From contig JAVYTR010000002.1 in assembly GCA_038728585.1 (NCBI GenBank), forward strand, positions 164,354 through 228,353: a stretch of DNA of 64,000 bases, read 5' to 3'. Positions 43,735 through 52,262 of the stretch are shown piece by piece (position 1 is the stretch's first letter; the number at the start of each line of letters is the position of its first letter). This DNA comes from Conexivisphaerales archaeon. Its GTDB lineage: Archaea > Thermoproteota > Nitrososphaeria > Conexivisphaerales > DTJL01. Position numbers and translations under genes: made by a program. The notes beneath the pieces are model-generated. The model did not search any database and was not told the DNA's origin. It saw nothing but the letters and a program-made list of their open reading frames with translations.

Positions 43735-45117
43735 TTACTTCTGAGTAGACCTTTCAACCAAAGATTGCACGATTTTTATGTATTTTTTGTACAATTCTTC
43801 TGTCCTAGACTGAGTTCTTGACTCGGCAAATATCCTTATCAGTGGCTCTGTACCGCTGGCTCTAATCAGTACCCATGAACCATCGTCGAACATTATCTTC
43901 AATCCATCAGTCCTGTCATGCTTTCCTTCATCAGCTGCATCAGCAACCAGCTCTATCATCCTGTATTTGAGTTCGTTAGGGCATTGCAGCTTACCCTTTT
44001 GCTGGTAATATGCAGGCATGCTTTTTAACAGCTTTGAAAATGGCTCTCTGTAGTGGTCAAGGGCTGATATCATGAGGGCTAAAGTCATCGCTCCATCTCT
44101 TACAGGCTGGTGAGGCTTGAAGAAGAACCCGCCGTTCTCCTCAAATCCGGCTATTGCGTCTTCTTTGATCATTCTCTCTGTAACATCAACGCTACCTACT
44201 CTGGTCCTTATCAGAAGGCTGGAGGTTGATTCTACAGCCCAATCCGCTATGCTGGAAGTGGCTATGGTTGTGACTATTTTGTTTCTTCCTCTTGTTTCAA
44301 GAAGATACCTTGAGATCAGAGCTCCTGAAACATCTCCGGTGATTATGTTTCCCTTTTCGTCGCAAAAGACTGACCTGTCTCCATCTCCATCAAACGCAAC
44401 ACCGAGGTCGTAGCCCTTGCTGACTGCAGCCGCAAGTTCGCTCAGCTTAGAGGGTACCGGTTCAGGACCCCTGCCAGGAAAACTTCCGTCTACGTTGCAG
44501 TTTATGCATTTAACTTCGCAGCCAAGTTTCTCAAGAAGCTTCGGAGCTGCTAGAGCCTGCATCCCGTTTCCAGCATCAACCACTACCCTGAACCTTCTGC
44601 CAGACCCTGATTTACCAACCTGTTCTAATATGCCATCGATGTATCTGTCAATAGCGCCAGTAATCTCTGTAATCTGCCCAATTTCTCGCGAATTCTGAAA
44701 TCCTTTCATACTGAATATCAACTCCTCTAGCTCATCCTCAATCTGCCTAGGAACCTCTACGCCATTTCCCCCCATAACCTTCAGTCCGTTGAATTCTGGA
44801 GGGTTGTGAGAGGCTGTGATCATGATCCCTGCATCAAAATTGCTTCTTGAGATGCGATACTGAAAAGCTGGCGTTGGAAGCATACCAAGGTCAAAGACAT
44901 CTGCTCCGTTACTCAGCAAAGATGAAACAACAAGGTCTGAGAGCATGTCACTGCTAAGCCTTCCGTCTCTGCCCACAGCCACCTTTTTGCCCAATCTCTT
45001 CACTACAGCTGAAGAGACCTTGACCACTGTATCAGGGAGCAAGTCCTTTCCTGGTATACCTCTTATCCCGTTTGTTCCGAACAGTCTTCCCAATTCTGCT
45101 TCATGCTGGGATGGCAT
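43735..45117 (-). CDS. glmM: Phosphoglucosamine/phosphomannomutase
   Basis: The 460-residue enzyme has all four hexomutase loops: LFGTNGIRG (about 12-20), the phosphoserine loop TASHNPPEFNGLKV (about 99-112), the metal loop DGDGDRSV (about 246-253) and the phosphate-binding loop RASGTEPLIR near the C-terminus. It interconverts 1- and 6-phosphates of glucosamine, mannose or glucose for envelope glycan synthesis. TATA-like elements lie upstream (GTATAAAACC and CAGTTAAAACC). The specific sugar is uncertain, so the symbol is tentative. Confidence 0.85.
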   Translation of the reverse strand: MPSQHEAELGRLFGTNGIRGIPGKDLLPDTVVKVSSAVVKRLGKKVAVGRDGRLSSDMLSDLVVSSLLSNGADVFDLGMLPTPAFQYRISRSNFDAGIMITASHNPPEFNGLKVMGGNGVEVPRQIEDELEELIFSMKGFQNSREIGQITEITGAIDRYIDGILEQVGKSGSGRRFRVVVDAGNGMQALAAPKLLEKLGCEVKCINCNVDGSFPGRGPEPVPSKLSELAAAVSKGYDLGVAFDGDGDRSVFCDEKGNIITGDVSGALISRYLLETRGRNKIVTTIATSSIADWAVESTSSLLIRTRVGSVDVTERMIKEDAIAGFEENGGFFFKPHQPVRDGAMTLALMISALDHYREPFSKLLKSMPAYYQQKGKLQCPNELKYRMIELVADAADEGKHDRTDGLKIMFDDGSWVLIRASGTEPLIRIFAESRTQSRTEELYKKYIKIVQSLVERSTQK

Positions 45118-45175
45118 GACGTATAAGGGTTTTATACTCTGTTTCTGCGGAGGTTTTAACTGCTATCCGTCGTAA

Positions 45176-45781
45176 TCACAGACGTAGTTTTGTCAGACCA
45201 AGCCTCTCAAACGATGGCTGTACTCCTTTTATTATTCCTAGGGCTACAGGTACAAAAAGTAAATCAGCAAGAGTGCCCAAATCGCTTATGGCAGCGATGA
45301 AACCTTGAGTAAGCCCCATCGGACTGCCGTAACCGAACAGGCCGTAGGAGTAGAATAGCCCATCAGGTATTAAGAAAGCAAGGGTCTCATATATGGTAGC
45401 TAGAACCATCATCGCTCCAGCAAACTTCAAACTCTTTCCTTTTGCCAGTGATACTATGAGCACTTCAGGACCTCTGGCCCAGACCATTCCAACAGGGTAT
45501 ATCGGAAGATAGCCTGGTCTGGTGAACAGGTTGTAGGTTTCTCCCAAAAAGGAACCTATGGCAGTGGCTGTGAAAGAGCTCTTCCTGTCGACTAGATATC
45601 CAAGGGCTAGGTAGACTGGTGGAGCCAAAGTTATTTCAGCTAATGGTTGAGGCATCGGTATGGAGACAATTGTTAGTAAGGTGATCAGAGCTGCGAAGAC
45701 AGATACGAACGCAATCTTCAATCCCGTCGAGGGCTCTTTCCTTTTTTCCTCTCTTTGAGCACCTGAAGGTTGGGCGGTCAT
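45176..45781 (-). CDS. ECF-type transporter substrate-binding (S) component
   Basis: The 201-residue membrane protein has about six helices after a charged N-terminus. An early helix holds SIPMPQPLAEITLAPPVYLALGY, as in S components of energy-coupling-factor importers, which bind a vitamin or metal within the membrane. It is alone here; the energising ATPases start at 62.5 kb. It may pair with those. The vitamin bound is unknown. Transcribed in the same direction as glmM, from upstream of it. Confidence 0.7.
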   Translation of the reverse strand: MTAQPSGAQREEKRKEPSTGLKIAFVSVFAALITLLTIVSIPMPQPLAEITLAPPVYLALGYLVDRKSSFTATAIGSFLGETYNLFTRPGYLPIYPVGMVWARGPEVLIVSLAKGKSLKFAGAMMVLATIYETLAFLIPDGLFYSYGLFGYGSPMGLTQGFIAAISDLGTLADLLFVPVALGIIKGVQPSFERLGLTKLRL

Positions 45782-45999
45782 GAACCTGGGTTAACAATTT
45801 TGGCTTATAAATCATTATATAAATCTTTTATAGACTTCAAAAAGGGGATAGCAATGCTTTACGCATTCTCTTCGACCAATGAACCTACCTCCAGCAATTC
45901 TGATTCGTTTTTAGTGTTTACAGATTACAGATAGTTTTTTTACCCGTCAAAGTTGAGCGATTGTTACGCAATGCGGAATTCAGCAGGAGCGTTGTTTGT

Positions 46000-46074
46000 G
46001 GGCCCGTAGCTCAGTATGGACAGAGCACCGCCCCTCTAAGGCGGGGGTCATGGGTTCAAATCCCACCGGGCCCG
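46000..46074 (+). tRNA. tRNA-Arg (UCU)
   Basis: The 75-base gene has acceptor stem GGGCCCG/CGGGCCC with discriminator G, D-stem GCTC/GAGC, anticodon arm CCGCC-CCTCTAA-GGCGG with anticodon TCT (46035-46037), and T-arm ATGGG-TTCAAAT-CCCAC. No intron; CCA not encoded. It reads the AGA codon, which the protein genes here use heavily. Confidence 0.96.
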
Positions 46075-46622
46075 CTCTTATTTAGGTTCTTAAATAGGGT
46101 TCGAGTGCACAACCGAAGACCGAAGTGCCCCACGGGCCAGGACCGAGTGTGTTGGGAACCATGGTCACATTATTGAGATTCACGTCATATGGCACGTTAC
46201 GGACTGACTCGTTGTCTTGCAAATCCCAATACCTTATGTGCCCTGGGCTGAGACCCATGATTTCGGCCTCCTTGAACAGGCAATTATTAGGTCTCTAGCA
46301 ATGCTTGGATCAAGCGAGTGGAAACATATCATGGCCTAGCCTCATCGTTATACGGAAAGAAACCAGACAGGAAGAGTCTAACCCGCTCGCTAGCATCGCC
46401 AGTTGACATGAAAATTGTAGACAAGACGAGCAGGGTTTACAAGCTAATCGACCTTATGTATTGAATCCTAAAGGGAGGCGCCGCAGCCTAGTACATTGTC
46501 GGGGACCGCCGAGAGCCCCTAATGCAATGACTTCATGCCGTATTCTTGCAAAAATAACCTTCACTTAGATTCTTAACAAAAGACCAACAGAGGCTTCTTA
46601 TTCGTATGTCTGCAAAGAGCAG
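46075..46622. other. Gene-poor stretch after tRNA-Arg (UCU)
   Basis: About 550 bases with no convincing gene. A minus-strand frame (46081-46259, 59 residues starting MGLSPGHIRYWD) has no promoter or family match. There is an inverted repeat TATTTA/TAAATA at about 46079-46097 just after the tRNA, and a GGGG...CCCC hairpin at about 46501-46519. The base composition and short broken frames suggest a decayed insert, but no transposase or integrase signature was found. Confidence 0.4.
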
Positions 46623-46632
46623 TTATAACTTA
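46623..46632 (+). promoter_or_regulatory. TATA-like box of the CoA-transferase gene
   Basis: TTATAACTTA lies 27-36 bases before the ATG at 46659 and supports that start over an upstream TTG at 46635. Confidence 0.5.
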
Positions 46633-46658
46633 TATTGTATCTTTATTCACTCATCTGC

Positions 46659-47789
46659 ATGCAACCTCTCAAGAACCTGAAAGTCATAGACGTCTCCAGA
46701 CTCCTTCCCGGAGGTTTCTGCACTATGGTCTTGGCCGATTTAGGGGCTTCTGTCATCAAGGTTGAGCAGCCAGGGCTAGGCGACTATATGAGACTGGCTC
46801 CCCCCTTTGTTGATGGCGTAAGTCCATTCCATTCTACAGTAAATAAGAACAAGCTGAGCATTTCTGTGGACCTGAAGACGAACGAAGGAAGAGAGATACT
46901 GATCAAGATGGTAAAGGACAGCGATGTCTTTGTTGAAGCTTTCAGGCCAGGTGTGATGAAAAGGCTCGGGCTTGATTATGCATCTTTACGTAAGCACAAT
47001 AACAAGCTGGTCTACTGCTCTCTTTCGGCCTTCGGACAGAATGAGAAACTAAGCCTGATGCCTGGGCATGATTTGAATTTCCAGGCCATGAGCGGGATAT
47101 TCAGCTACGTGAAGAAACCTACATTTCCTACAGTGCAGTTAGCAGACATGGTTTCAGGCCTCTATGCTGCGATAGCTATACTTGCAGCACTTAACCAGAA
47201 GCCGAGAAGAAGTGTACATCTAGATATACCGATAACCCAGTGTCTCACTTCGCTGTTAATATTGCATCTTGGAAGGTATTTCAGCGGTTCGAAGGCTGAT
47301 TTCGACCGACTCCTGTATGGTGAAGAGCCCTTCTACAGGTTCTACATGACGAAGGATAAAAAATTTCTTGCTGTTGCTGCTATAGAACAGAAGTTCAGGA
47401 AGAATCTGCTAAGGTTGCTGGGGCTTGAAGAAGAGGAAGAAGAGGAGAATTTGATGGTGAAAGGAAAAAGAAAGGTCGTATCCAGCAGGCTTGCAGAGAT
47501 ATTCAAAAGCAAAGACAGAAACGAATGGATGGAGTTGCTTGCAGGTAAAGAGACATGTGTTGCACCCGTCCTTGAAATAGGAGAGGTTCTTTCTTCTGGC
47601 TGGAGTGACGCTGTGTTTGATAAAAAGCTCAGAGTGCTGAAGACGCCTGTAAAGATGGAGTCATCAGAAACTGTTGAGCTAAAGCCTGCTCCAACTCTGG
47701 GAAAGGATACTTATGCCATAATGAAGAAGCTGGGTTATAAGGTAGGACAAATCGAGAACTACAGGAAAAAAGGTATAATTCAGTTTTAG
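46659..47789 (+). CDS. Class III CoA-transferase (CaiB/BaiF family)
   Basis: The 376-residue protein has the family N-terminus LKVIDVSRLLPGGFCTMVLADLGASVIKVEQPG (about 5-37, CoA-binding Rossmann-like fold), then NKNKLSISVDLK and PGHDLNFQAMSG, where the Asp is the expected catalytic residue. Such enzymes move CoA between carboxylic acids, e.g. in carnitine, bile acid or aromatic acid metabolism, or act as racemases. The ATG at 46659 matches the family start and promoter. Substrate unknown. Confidence 0.88.
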   Translation: MQPLKNLKVIDVSRLLPGGFCTMVLADLGASVIKVEQPGLGDYMRLAPPFVDGVSPFHSTVNKNKLSISVDLKTNEGREILIKMVKDSDVFVEAFRPGVMKRLGLDYASLRKHNNKLVYCSLSAFGQNEKLSLMPGHDLNFQAMSGIFSYVKKPTFPTVQLADMVSGLYAAIAILAALNQKPRRSVHLDIPITQCLTSLLILHLGRYFSGSKADFDRLLYGEEPFYRFYMTKDKKFLAVAAIEQKFRKNLLRLLGLEEEEEEENLMVKGKRKVVSSRLAEIFKSKDRNEWMELLAGKETCVAPVLEIGEVLSSGWSDAVFDKKLRVLKTPVKMESSETVELKPAPTLGKDTYAIMKKLGYKVGQIENYRKKGIIQF

Positions 47790-48008
47790 CTTGAGAGTGA
47801 AGGCTGATGCAGATTCCAAACATCATCTACCAATCGCTAAAGTTCTAAAGTTGCTAGTGGCTAGCTTCTGAAAGAAAGTTCAATGTTTATTCCAAACCTC
47901 TGCATCGTTTATTATGTAATTTAACAGCAGAGAGAATTTCTGATTAAGCTAGCTCCTTTGGTAGATTCTCCTGCATTATCTATCCTGCCAAAGATGCGAA
48001 CTGCGCTA

Positions 48009-49589
48009 TCAGAAACCTACCGCTGCTCCATCTCCACGAGGATCTGCTCCTGCCATCAGTCCTTCCTTCAGGAAGACAATTCCCTGAGCATGCCCCATCG
48101 AAGCTGATTGCCTTTGTGCTGGCTTCAGTCTGAGCCCAGAAATCTCATACCCTTCCGGAATCTCCACGAGACCAGGCTCAATTACCAAAGATGAGGGTTC
48201 TTCGTATATGGTTCCAGGTATGCTCCACCTTGGCCTATCTATTGATGACTGAATGTCCAGACCCTTGTCTATTAAGTTGGTTATCAGCTGCACGTGTATC
48301 TGTGGCTGAATATCGCCACCCATGGATCCCAGACAGAACTTTGCTTCTCCATCCATTTCTGCCATAGATGCGCATAGAGTGTGAAAAGTACGTTTACCAG
48401 GCTCCAGGCAGTTATGGTGGTCTTTATCAAGAGTGAAATAGCATCCCCTATTCTGCATTACTATCCCTGTTCCCTCTGGAACCAAGCCTGACCCAAAGCC
48501 CATGTAATTGCTCTGGATCATCGACACACAATTGCCTTCTGAATCTGCCACGCAGAAATATGTTGTATCGCCTTCATCAGTTGAAATGTTGCCAGTCTTG
48601 GAGGTCGAATCAGTATGGTAAATTCTCTGGGCATATTCTTTGCTGGTGAAGTCGCTGGGCAGGCTCAGATATTCCGGGTCGCCGACCTTCGTACTTCTCT
48701 CCATGTTAACAACCTTGTACGTCTCTGCGAATATCTTGAGAGCGTCGGATTGAGGAGTTCTTGCTAGGTCATACTGCTCCAGCAGGTTCAGCCAGAGAAG
48801 AACCACTGCCCCCTGACTGTTAGGGGGAGTTTCATAGACGTTAATTCCCCTGTATGAAGTGCTGACAGGCTCGCACCAAATCGATGAATGTTCAGCAAAG
48901 TCTTCTTCTACAAGCAGTCCTCCTTCCTTCTCAATACCCCTAACCATGAGCTCAGACAACCTGCCCTTGTACATGGATTCGCATCCCTCTTCCACTATGA
49001 GCCTGAGCGAAGAAGCGAGGTCAGGTTGCTTGAAGAGAAATCCAGCTTCAGGTACCCTACCTTCTGGCAGGAAGACCCTGCACCATTCCTTGAATTCCGA
49101 AAAGACAGATATCGACCTGCGAATCGATTCAGAGTAGTTTGGAGTTATTGGAAAACCTTCACTCGCATATCTGATTGCAGGTTCGAGTAGCTCCTTTAGC
49201 TCCATGCTTGCGTATCGTTTATACAGCTCACCCCAGACACTGACCAATCCCGGGACAGTAATGGCCGAAAGCGGTCCCCTTTCAGGTATCTTTTGGTAGC
49301 CCCTGCTGGAAAAGTAGCTAGTTGAAGCGTTTCTTCCTGCCCTTCCGCTTCCGTTTATGCCTATTACCCTGTTTGCCATTCTGACTAACGCAAACGCATC
49401 CCCTCCTAGCCCGCAAAGGTTGTTCTGGGTCACACAGAGAACTGCACTAGTTGCTATTGAAGCATCCACAACATTGCCACCTTGTTTCAGTATGCTGGCT
49501 CCAGCAAAGGAAGCCAGCTGGTGCGATGTAGCGACAACTCCTTTTGTGGCAACGGTTGGAGCTCTGGTTGTAAATGCATTAGATGTCAT
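48009..49589 (-). CDS. ggt: Gamma-glutamyltransferase
   Basis: The 526-residue Ntn-hydrolase precursor has the family features NVVDASIATSAVLCVTQ (N-terminal), GGDAF, and the autocleavage site GDTTYFCVADSEGNCVS, where the first Thr of TTYFCVAD becomes the nucleophile. GSGLVPEGTGIVMQNRG and GSMGGDIQPQIHVQ in the small subunit are also diagnostic. It transfers or hydrolyses gamma-glutamyl groups. No signal peptide is evident from this start. I chose the ATG at 49589, about 25-35 bases after an AAAAAGATAAATCA element. Confidence 0.9.
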   Translation of the reverse strand: MTSNAFTTRAPTVATKGVVATSHQLASFAGASILKQGGNVVDASIATSAVLCVTQNNLCGLGGDAFALVRMANRVIGINGSGRAGRNASTSYFSSRGYQKIPERGPLSAITVPGLVSVWGELYKRYASMELKELLEPAIRYASEGFPITPNYSESIRRSISVFSEFKEWCRVFLPEGRVPEAGFLFKQPDLASSLRLIVEEGCESMYKGRLSELMVRGIEKEGGLLVEEDFAEHSSIWCEPVSTSYRGINVYETPPNSQGAVVLLWLNLLEQYDLARTPQSDALKIFAETYKVVNMERSTKVGDPEYLSLPSDFTSKEYAQRIYHTDSTSKTGNISTDEGDTTYFCVADSEGNCVSMIQSNYMGFGSGLVPEGTGIVMQNRGCYFTLDKDHHNCLEPGKRTFHTLCASMAEMDGEAKFCLGSMGGDIQPQIHVQLITNLIDKGLDIQSSIDRPRWSIPGTIYEEPSSLVIEPGLVEIPEGYEISGLRLKPAQRQSASMGHAQGIVFLKEGLMAGADPRGDGAAVGF

Positions 49590-49772
49590 TGAAGAGCTGC
49601 CTAATTGAGTGTGATTTATCTTTTTACGAACGGACAGTCGTATGAAGCAGGTATTTTGCAAAATTTATTTCTGAATCTTCTGTCTTTTGCTCCGATAATC
49701 TTTCTTACCAATGAATAAGCAAGAGAGCTTCGACCTTCAGGGAGGAGATGAATTGCGAAAAGCATATAGGAG

Positions 49773-50029
49773 ATGCATAGAGGAGCAGAAGATATCCCCC
49801 TAACCTATGTGGAGCCGAGAAACACGTCGAAAGAGTGTCCTCGGTGTGGAAGCATAGGTATTAGAGAGGGAATGGACACGTTGACCATGCCGAAGCCAAC
49901 GCATCGTTCAACATTGCGTTGCGTCCTCCTTCAATGGAAAGCATTGGTCTATTGCATGCAGACAGAGATGCATGCAAGGGGAGCCTGATACCCCCACAGA
50001 GGCAACTCCGAGAACGACGGAGACCTTAG
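49773..50029 (+). pseudogene. Remnant of a TnpB (IS200/IS605 OrfB) gene
   Basis: Only the C-terminal end remains. In one frame is VEPRNTSKECPRCGS, the first zinc knuckle of TnpB. After a shift near 49870 a second frame reads GHVDHAEANASFNIALR, the end of the RuvC-like nuclease region with its Asp and Asn residues. The second CxxC pair of the zinc ribbon is missing, so there has been a small deletion as well as a frameshift. The frame stops at 50027-50029. Upstream parts of the gene are not recognisable. TnpB is an RNA-guided nuclease of insertion sequences. Confidence 0.8.
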
Positions 50030-50031
50030 AA

Positions 50032-50053
50032 CCCCCGAAGCTTCAGCGAGGGG
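50032..50053 (+). mobile_element. Right-end hairpin of a decayed IS200/IS605-type element
   Basis: Immediately after the TnpB remnant stop, a CCCC...GGGG hairpin with an inner GAAGCTTC sequence lies where these elements carry the structured right end and the 3' part of the guide RNA. The matching left end was not found. Confidence 0.5.
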
Positions 50054-50233
50054 AGTATGTCAGCAGTCCTCTATTTCTTAGGATAATTCCTGAAAATGGT
50101 GTAACAGGCAGCTACATTCTCAGCTTCTATCATTATACCCAAGTTTTCGAATAGGCCATTGCCATCTCTTTGCTCTGAAGCGGTTGAAGCTGTCAAATTT
50201 TTCCCTCATACCATTGGGCTTAGCATCAGTCAG

Positions 50234-50325
50234 CGGGCCCGCGAGGATTTGAACCCCGGATCTCCGGCTCCGAAGGCCTACGCAGTTGGACTTCAGCGTC
50301 CTGATCCATGCTAGACGACGGGCCC
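50234..50325 (-). tRNA. tRNA-Arg (UCG) with a 16-base intron in the anticodon stem
   Basis: The 92-base precursor has acceptor stem GGGCCCG/CGGGCCC with discriminator G, D-stem GTCT/GGAC, and T-arm CGGGG-TTCAAAT-CCTCG. The anticodon loop CTTCGGA carries TCG (50271-50273). The 5' anticodon stem only forms when an intron (50278-50293) is removed from position 29/30, giving CTGGC/GCCGG. A bulge-helix-bulge is clear: outer stem AGG/CCT, central helix ACGC/GCGT, bulges TGA and AGG, inner stem AGT/ACT with loop CCA. Confidence 0.92.
50278..50293 (-). other. Non-canonical tRNA intron (position 29/30)
   Basis: Sixteen bases inside the 5' strand of the anticodon stem of tRNA-Arg (UCG). Both bulges have three bases and the central helix four pairs, the strict motif of the archaeal splicing endonuclease. 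Confidence 0.88.
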
Positions 50326-50471
50326 GTTCAGAGTATATTGGATTGGTTTATGAATATTTGAATCAGCTGATGGTCCACTCGAAAACAAAGTCTTGCATGG
50401 CTGTCCAATACCTCGACTGACCCAAAACTTTCACAGAAAGAAATTAATCACTCCGTCCAAAGGCGCGCTCT

Positions 50472-51119
50472 ATGCAAAACTTCGAGCAGAAGATTCCGGC
50501 AGAGCTTGAAAGAATATGGGGAAAACCCTCAAGCGAAGAAATGATTGAGGAGACAGTTGATGCCCTGAAGGCAAAGTCTTTCGAAGCATATGTCGTAGAT
50601 ACTAGAGAGGAAGCAGCAAGACTTGTCTTCTCTCTCATTCCTGAAGGCTCAGATGTATGGGACAATACCTCAATTACCCTGTTAGAGAGTGGAATATCTC
50701 AATACATAAGGGACAGCGGTAAATACAATTCTTTGAGGAAGAAGGTTTTCAGCATAAATGACCCGAAAGAAAGACTTGCAGCCAGAAGAGCTACTGCTAC
50801 TGCAAAGTACGCAGTGGGAAGCGCGAACGCTTTAGTCAAAGATGGCACCATTATGATAGCATCTATGACAGGCAGCCAGATTCCTTACTACGCCTACAGC
50901 AGCGAGAACGTAATCTTTGTTATCGGGAGTCAGAAGATAGTAAGGTCTTTCGAAGAAGGACTCAAGAGGATAGAGGAATACGTAGTTCCTCTTGAAGATG
51001 CAAGGATGAAGAGTGAGGGAGCAAAAGGTACATCTTTTAACAAGCTGCTTGTAATCAGAGGAGAAAGTATACCTGGCAGAATAAGAGTGATAATCACCAG
51101 GGAAAGACTAGGTTTCTAA
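50472..51119 (+). CDS. LUD-domain protein (LutC/YkgG family)
   Basis: The 215-residue protein matches the LUD superfamily found in lactate-utilisation proteins: a helical N-terminus, DVWDNTSITLLESGI (about 60-74), then ATATAKYAVGSANALVKDGTI and a C-terminal GRIRVIITRERLGF strand. In bacteria LutC works with LutA and LutB Fe-S proteins; neither is nearby, although a GlcD-type oxidase lies 22 kb away. Role in hydroxyacid oxidation is inference. Single gene downstream of tRNA-Arg. Confidence 0.75.
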   Translation: MQNFEQKIPAELERIWGKPSSEEMIEETVDALKAKSFEAYVVDTREEAARLVFSLIPEGSDVWDNTSITLLESGISQYIRDSGKYNSLRKKVFSINDPKERLAARRATATAKYAVGSANALVKDGTIMIASMTGSQIPYYAYSSENVIFVIGSQKIVRSFEEGLKRIEEYVVPLEDARMKSEGAKGTSFNKLLVIRGESIPGRIRVIITRERLGF

Positions 51120-51131
51120 TTAAAATGGCTT

Positions 51132-51148
51132 GCATAAAAAAATCAAAA
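51132..51148 (-). terminator. T-rich terminator-like tract after the nitrilase gene
   Basis: On the minus strand, downstream of the nitrilase stop, T-rich runs (a T5 and a T6-7 separated by a few bases) fit archaeal intrinsic termination. No hairpin. Confidence 0.3.
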
Positions 51149-51168
51149 ACCGTTAAAGAAAATTCTAT

Positions 51169-52209
51169 CTAATTCCCAGAATCTTGACTGGTCTCTTCTG
51201 AAGCGACCTGCTCGTTCTGCTGTGCAGGGTAATCCTCTACAGTCAAGGGTAGAAGCCTCTTCTTATTCACCTGGAGTCTGAAGATGTCAAACCTGTTATA
51301 GCCTCCGGTGATATCATGGATTTCCTTCCACTTGATGCATTCTGCCAGGTCTATTTCAGCAACTACTATTCCATCATTTCCCACTAGAGGCTCGGTGACA
51401 AATTCTCCAGTTGGGCCAAATATGGCACTGACTGGCGGGGCTGCTCTGCTGAGGATCTCCTCAGCTTCTTTGTCTCCTCGTGATATGAATCTGATCGATT
51501 CTTCGTTCAATGAGCAAGAAGCAACAACAGTGAAAATCTTACCTTCGAAGGAATGAGCAGCCGCTCTTATCCTTATAGCATCGGTGAGGTTGTAGTCTTT
51601 GTTGCCTGGTCTCTCAAAAGGCCAGGAAGTTGGAAAGGTTGCTATATGCACGTTTTCTCCCTGTGCCAGAAGGCTGAACCTTGCCAGAGTATTTGTGTTC
51701 TCACCGCAGATGAGGACCCCCAGATTTCCTAGCTCCGTCTTGGCAACGGATAAGCCTGACCCATCCCCGTTTGCCCATGTCAGCTTCTCGGCCCACGTGG
51801 GAACTAACTTTCTTCTCACATTCAGCAGCCTTCCCGAAGGAGAGATGAGGAGGTTTGTATTCCAGAGCGTGCCTATACTGTTCGAATTCTTCTCTGTAAT
51901 TCCGACTGAGAGATATATATTGTTCGCAGCTGCAACTTCTGTTATTTTGTTGAAGGCTTCAGAACCGAGCTCTACAGCATTATCATACAGCAGCCTGTAG
52001 AACCGATGCTGGTCGACTGGTCTGAGTAGCAGGTTCCAGACAGGAAAGCATGGTATGAATGATTCTCCAAAGACAACTAGCCTTGCTCCTTTGGAGCTTG
52101 CTTCCCTGCTCATCTTTGAGAGAGTTTCTATAGTTTCATTCCTGTTTACATATGTTGATGCAGCCTGAACAGCAGCTACCTTGAACTTCGGATAACTCTC
52201 GGATGTCAA
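51169..52209 (-). CDS. Nitrilase-family hydrolase
   Basis: The 346-residue protein is in the true nitrilase branch by length and motifs: Glu in VVFGESFIPCFP (about 46-57), Lys in VRRKLVPTWAE (about 135-145), and Cys in GVLICGENTNTLAR (about 165-178). It hydrolyses an organic nitrile, cyanide or amide to acid and ammonia. The ATG start lies 53 bases downstream of the symporter stop on the same strand, so the symporter could bring in its substrate or product. Confidence 0.87.
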   Translation of the reverse strand: MTSESYPKFKVAAVQAASTYVNRNETIETLSKMSREASSKGARLVVFGESFIPCFPVWNLLLRPVDQHRFYRLLYDNAVELGSEAFNKITEVAAANNIYLSVGITEKNSNSIGTLWNTNLLISPSGRLLNVRRKLVPTWAEKLTWANGDGSGLSVAKTELGNLGVLICGENTNTLARFSLLAQGENVHIATFPTSWPFERPGNKDYNLTDAIRIRAAAHSFEGKIFTVVASCSLNEESIRFISRGDKEAEEILSRAAPPVSAIFGPTGEFVTEPLVGNDGIVVAEIDLAECIKWKEIHDITGGYNRFDIFRLQVNKKRLLPLTVEDYPAQQNEQVASEETSQDSGN

Positions 52210-52262
52210 TACTAAGCAGTATGAAAGAAGAGAGTAAATAAAAAGGTGACGATTTACGTTTG

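Noticed and set aside
46081..46259. A 59-residue minus-strand frame in the gap after tRNA-Arg
   Set aside because: No promoter, no ribosome-binding site and no recognised family; mentioned in the gap description only.
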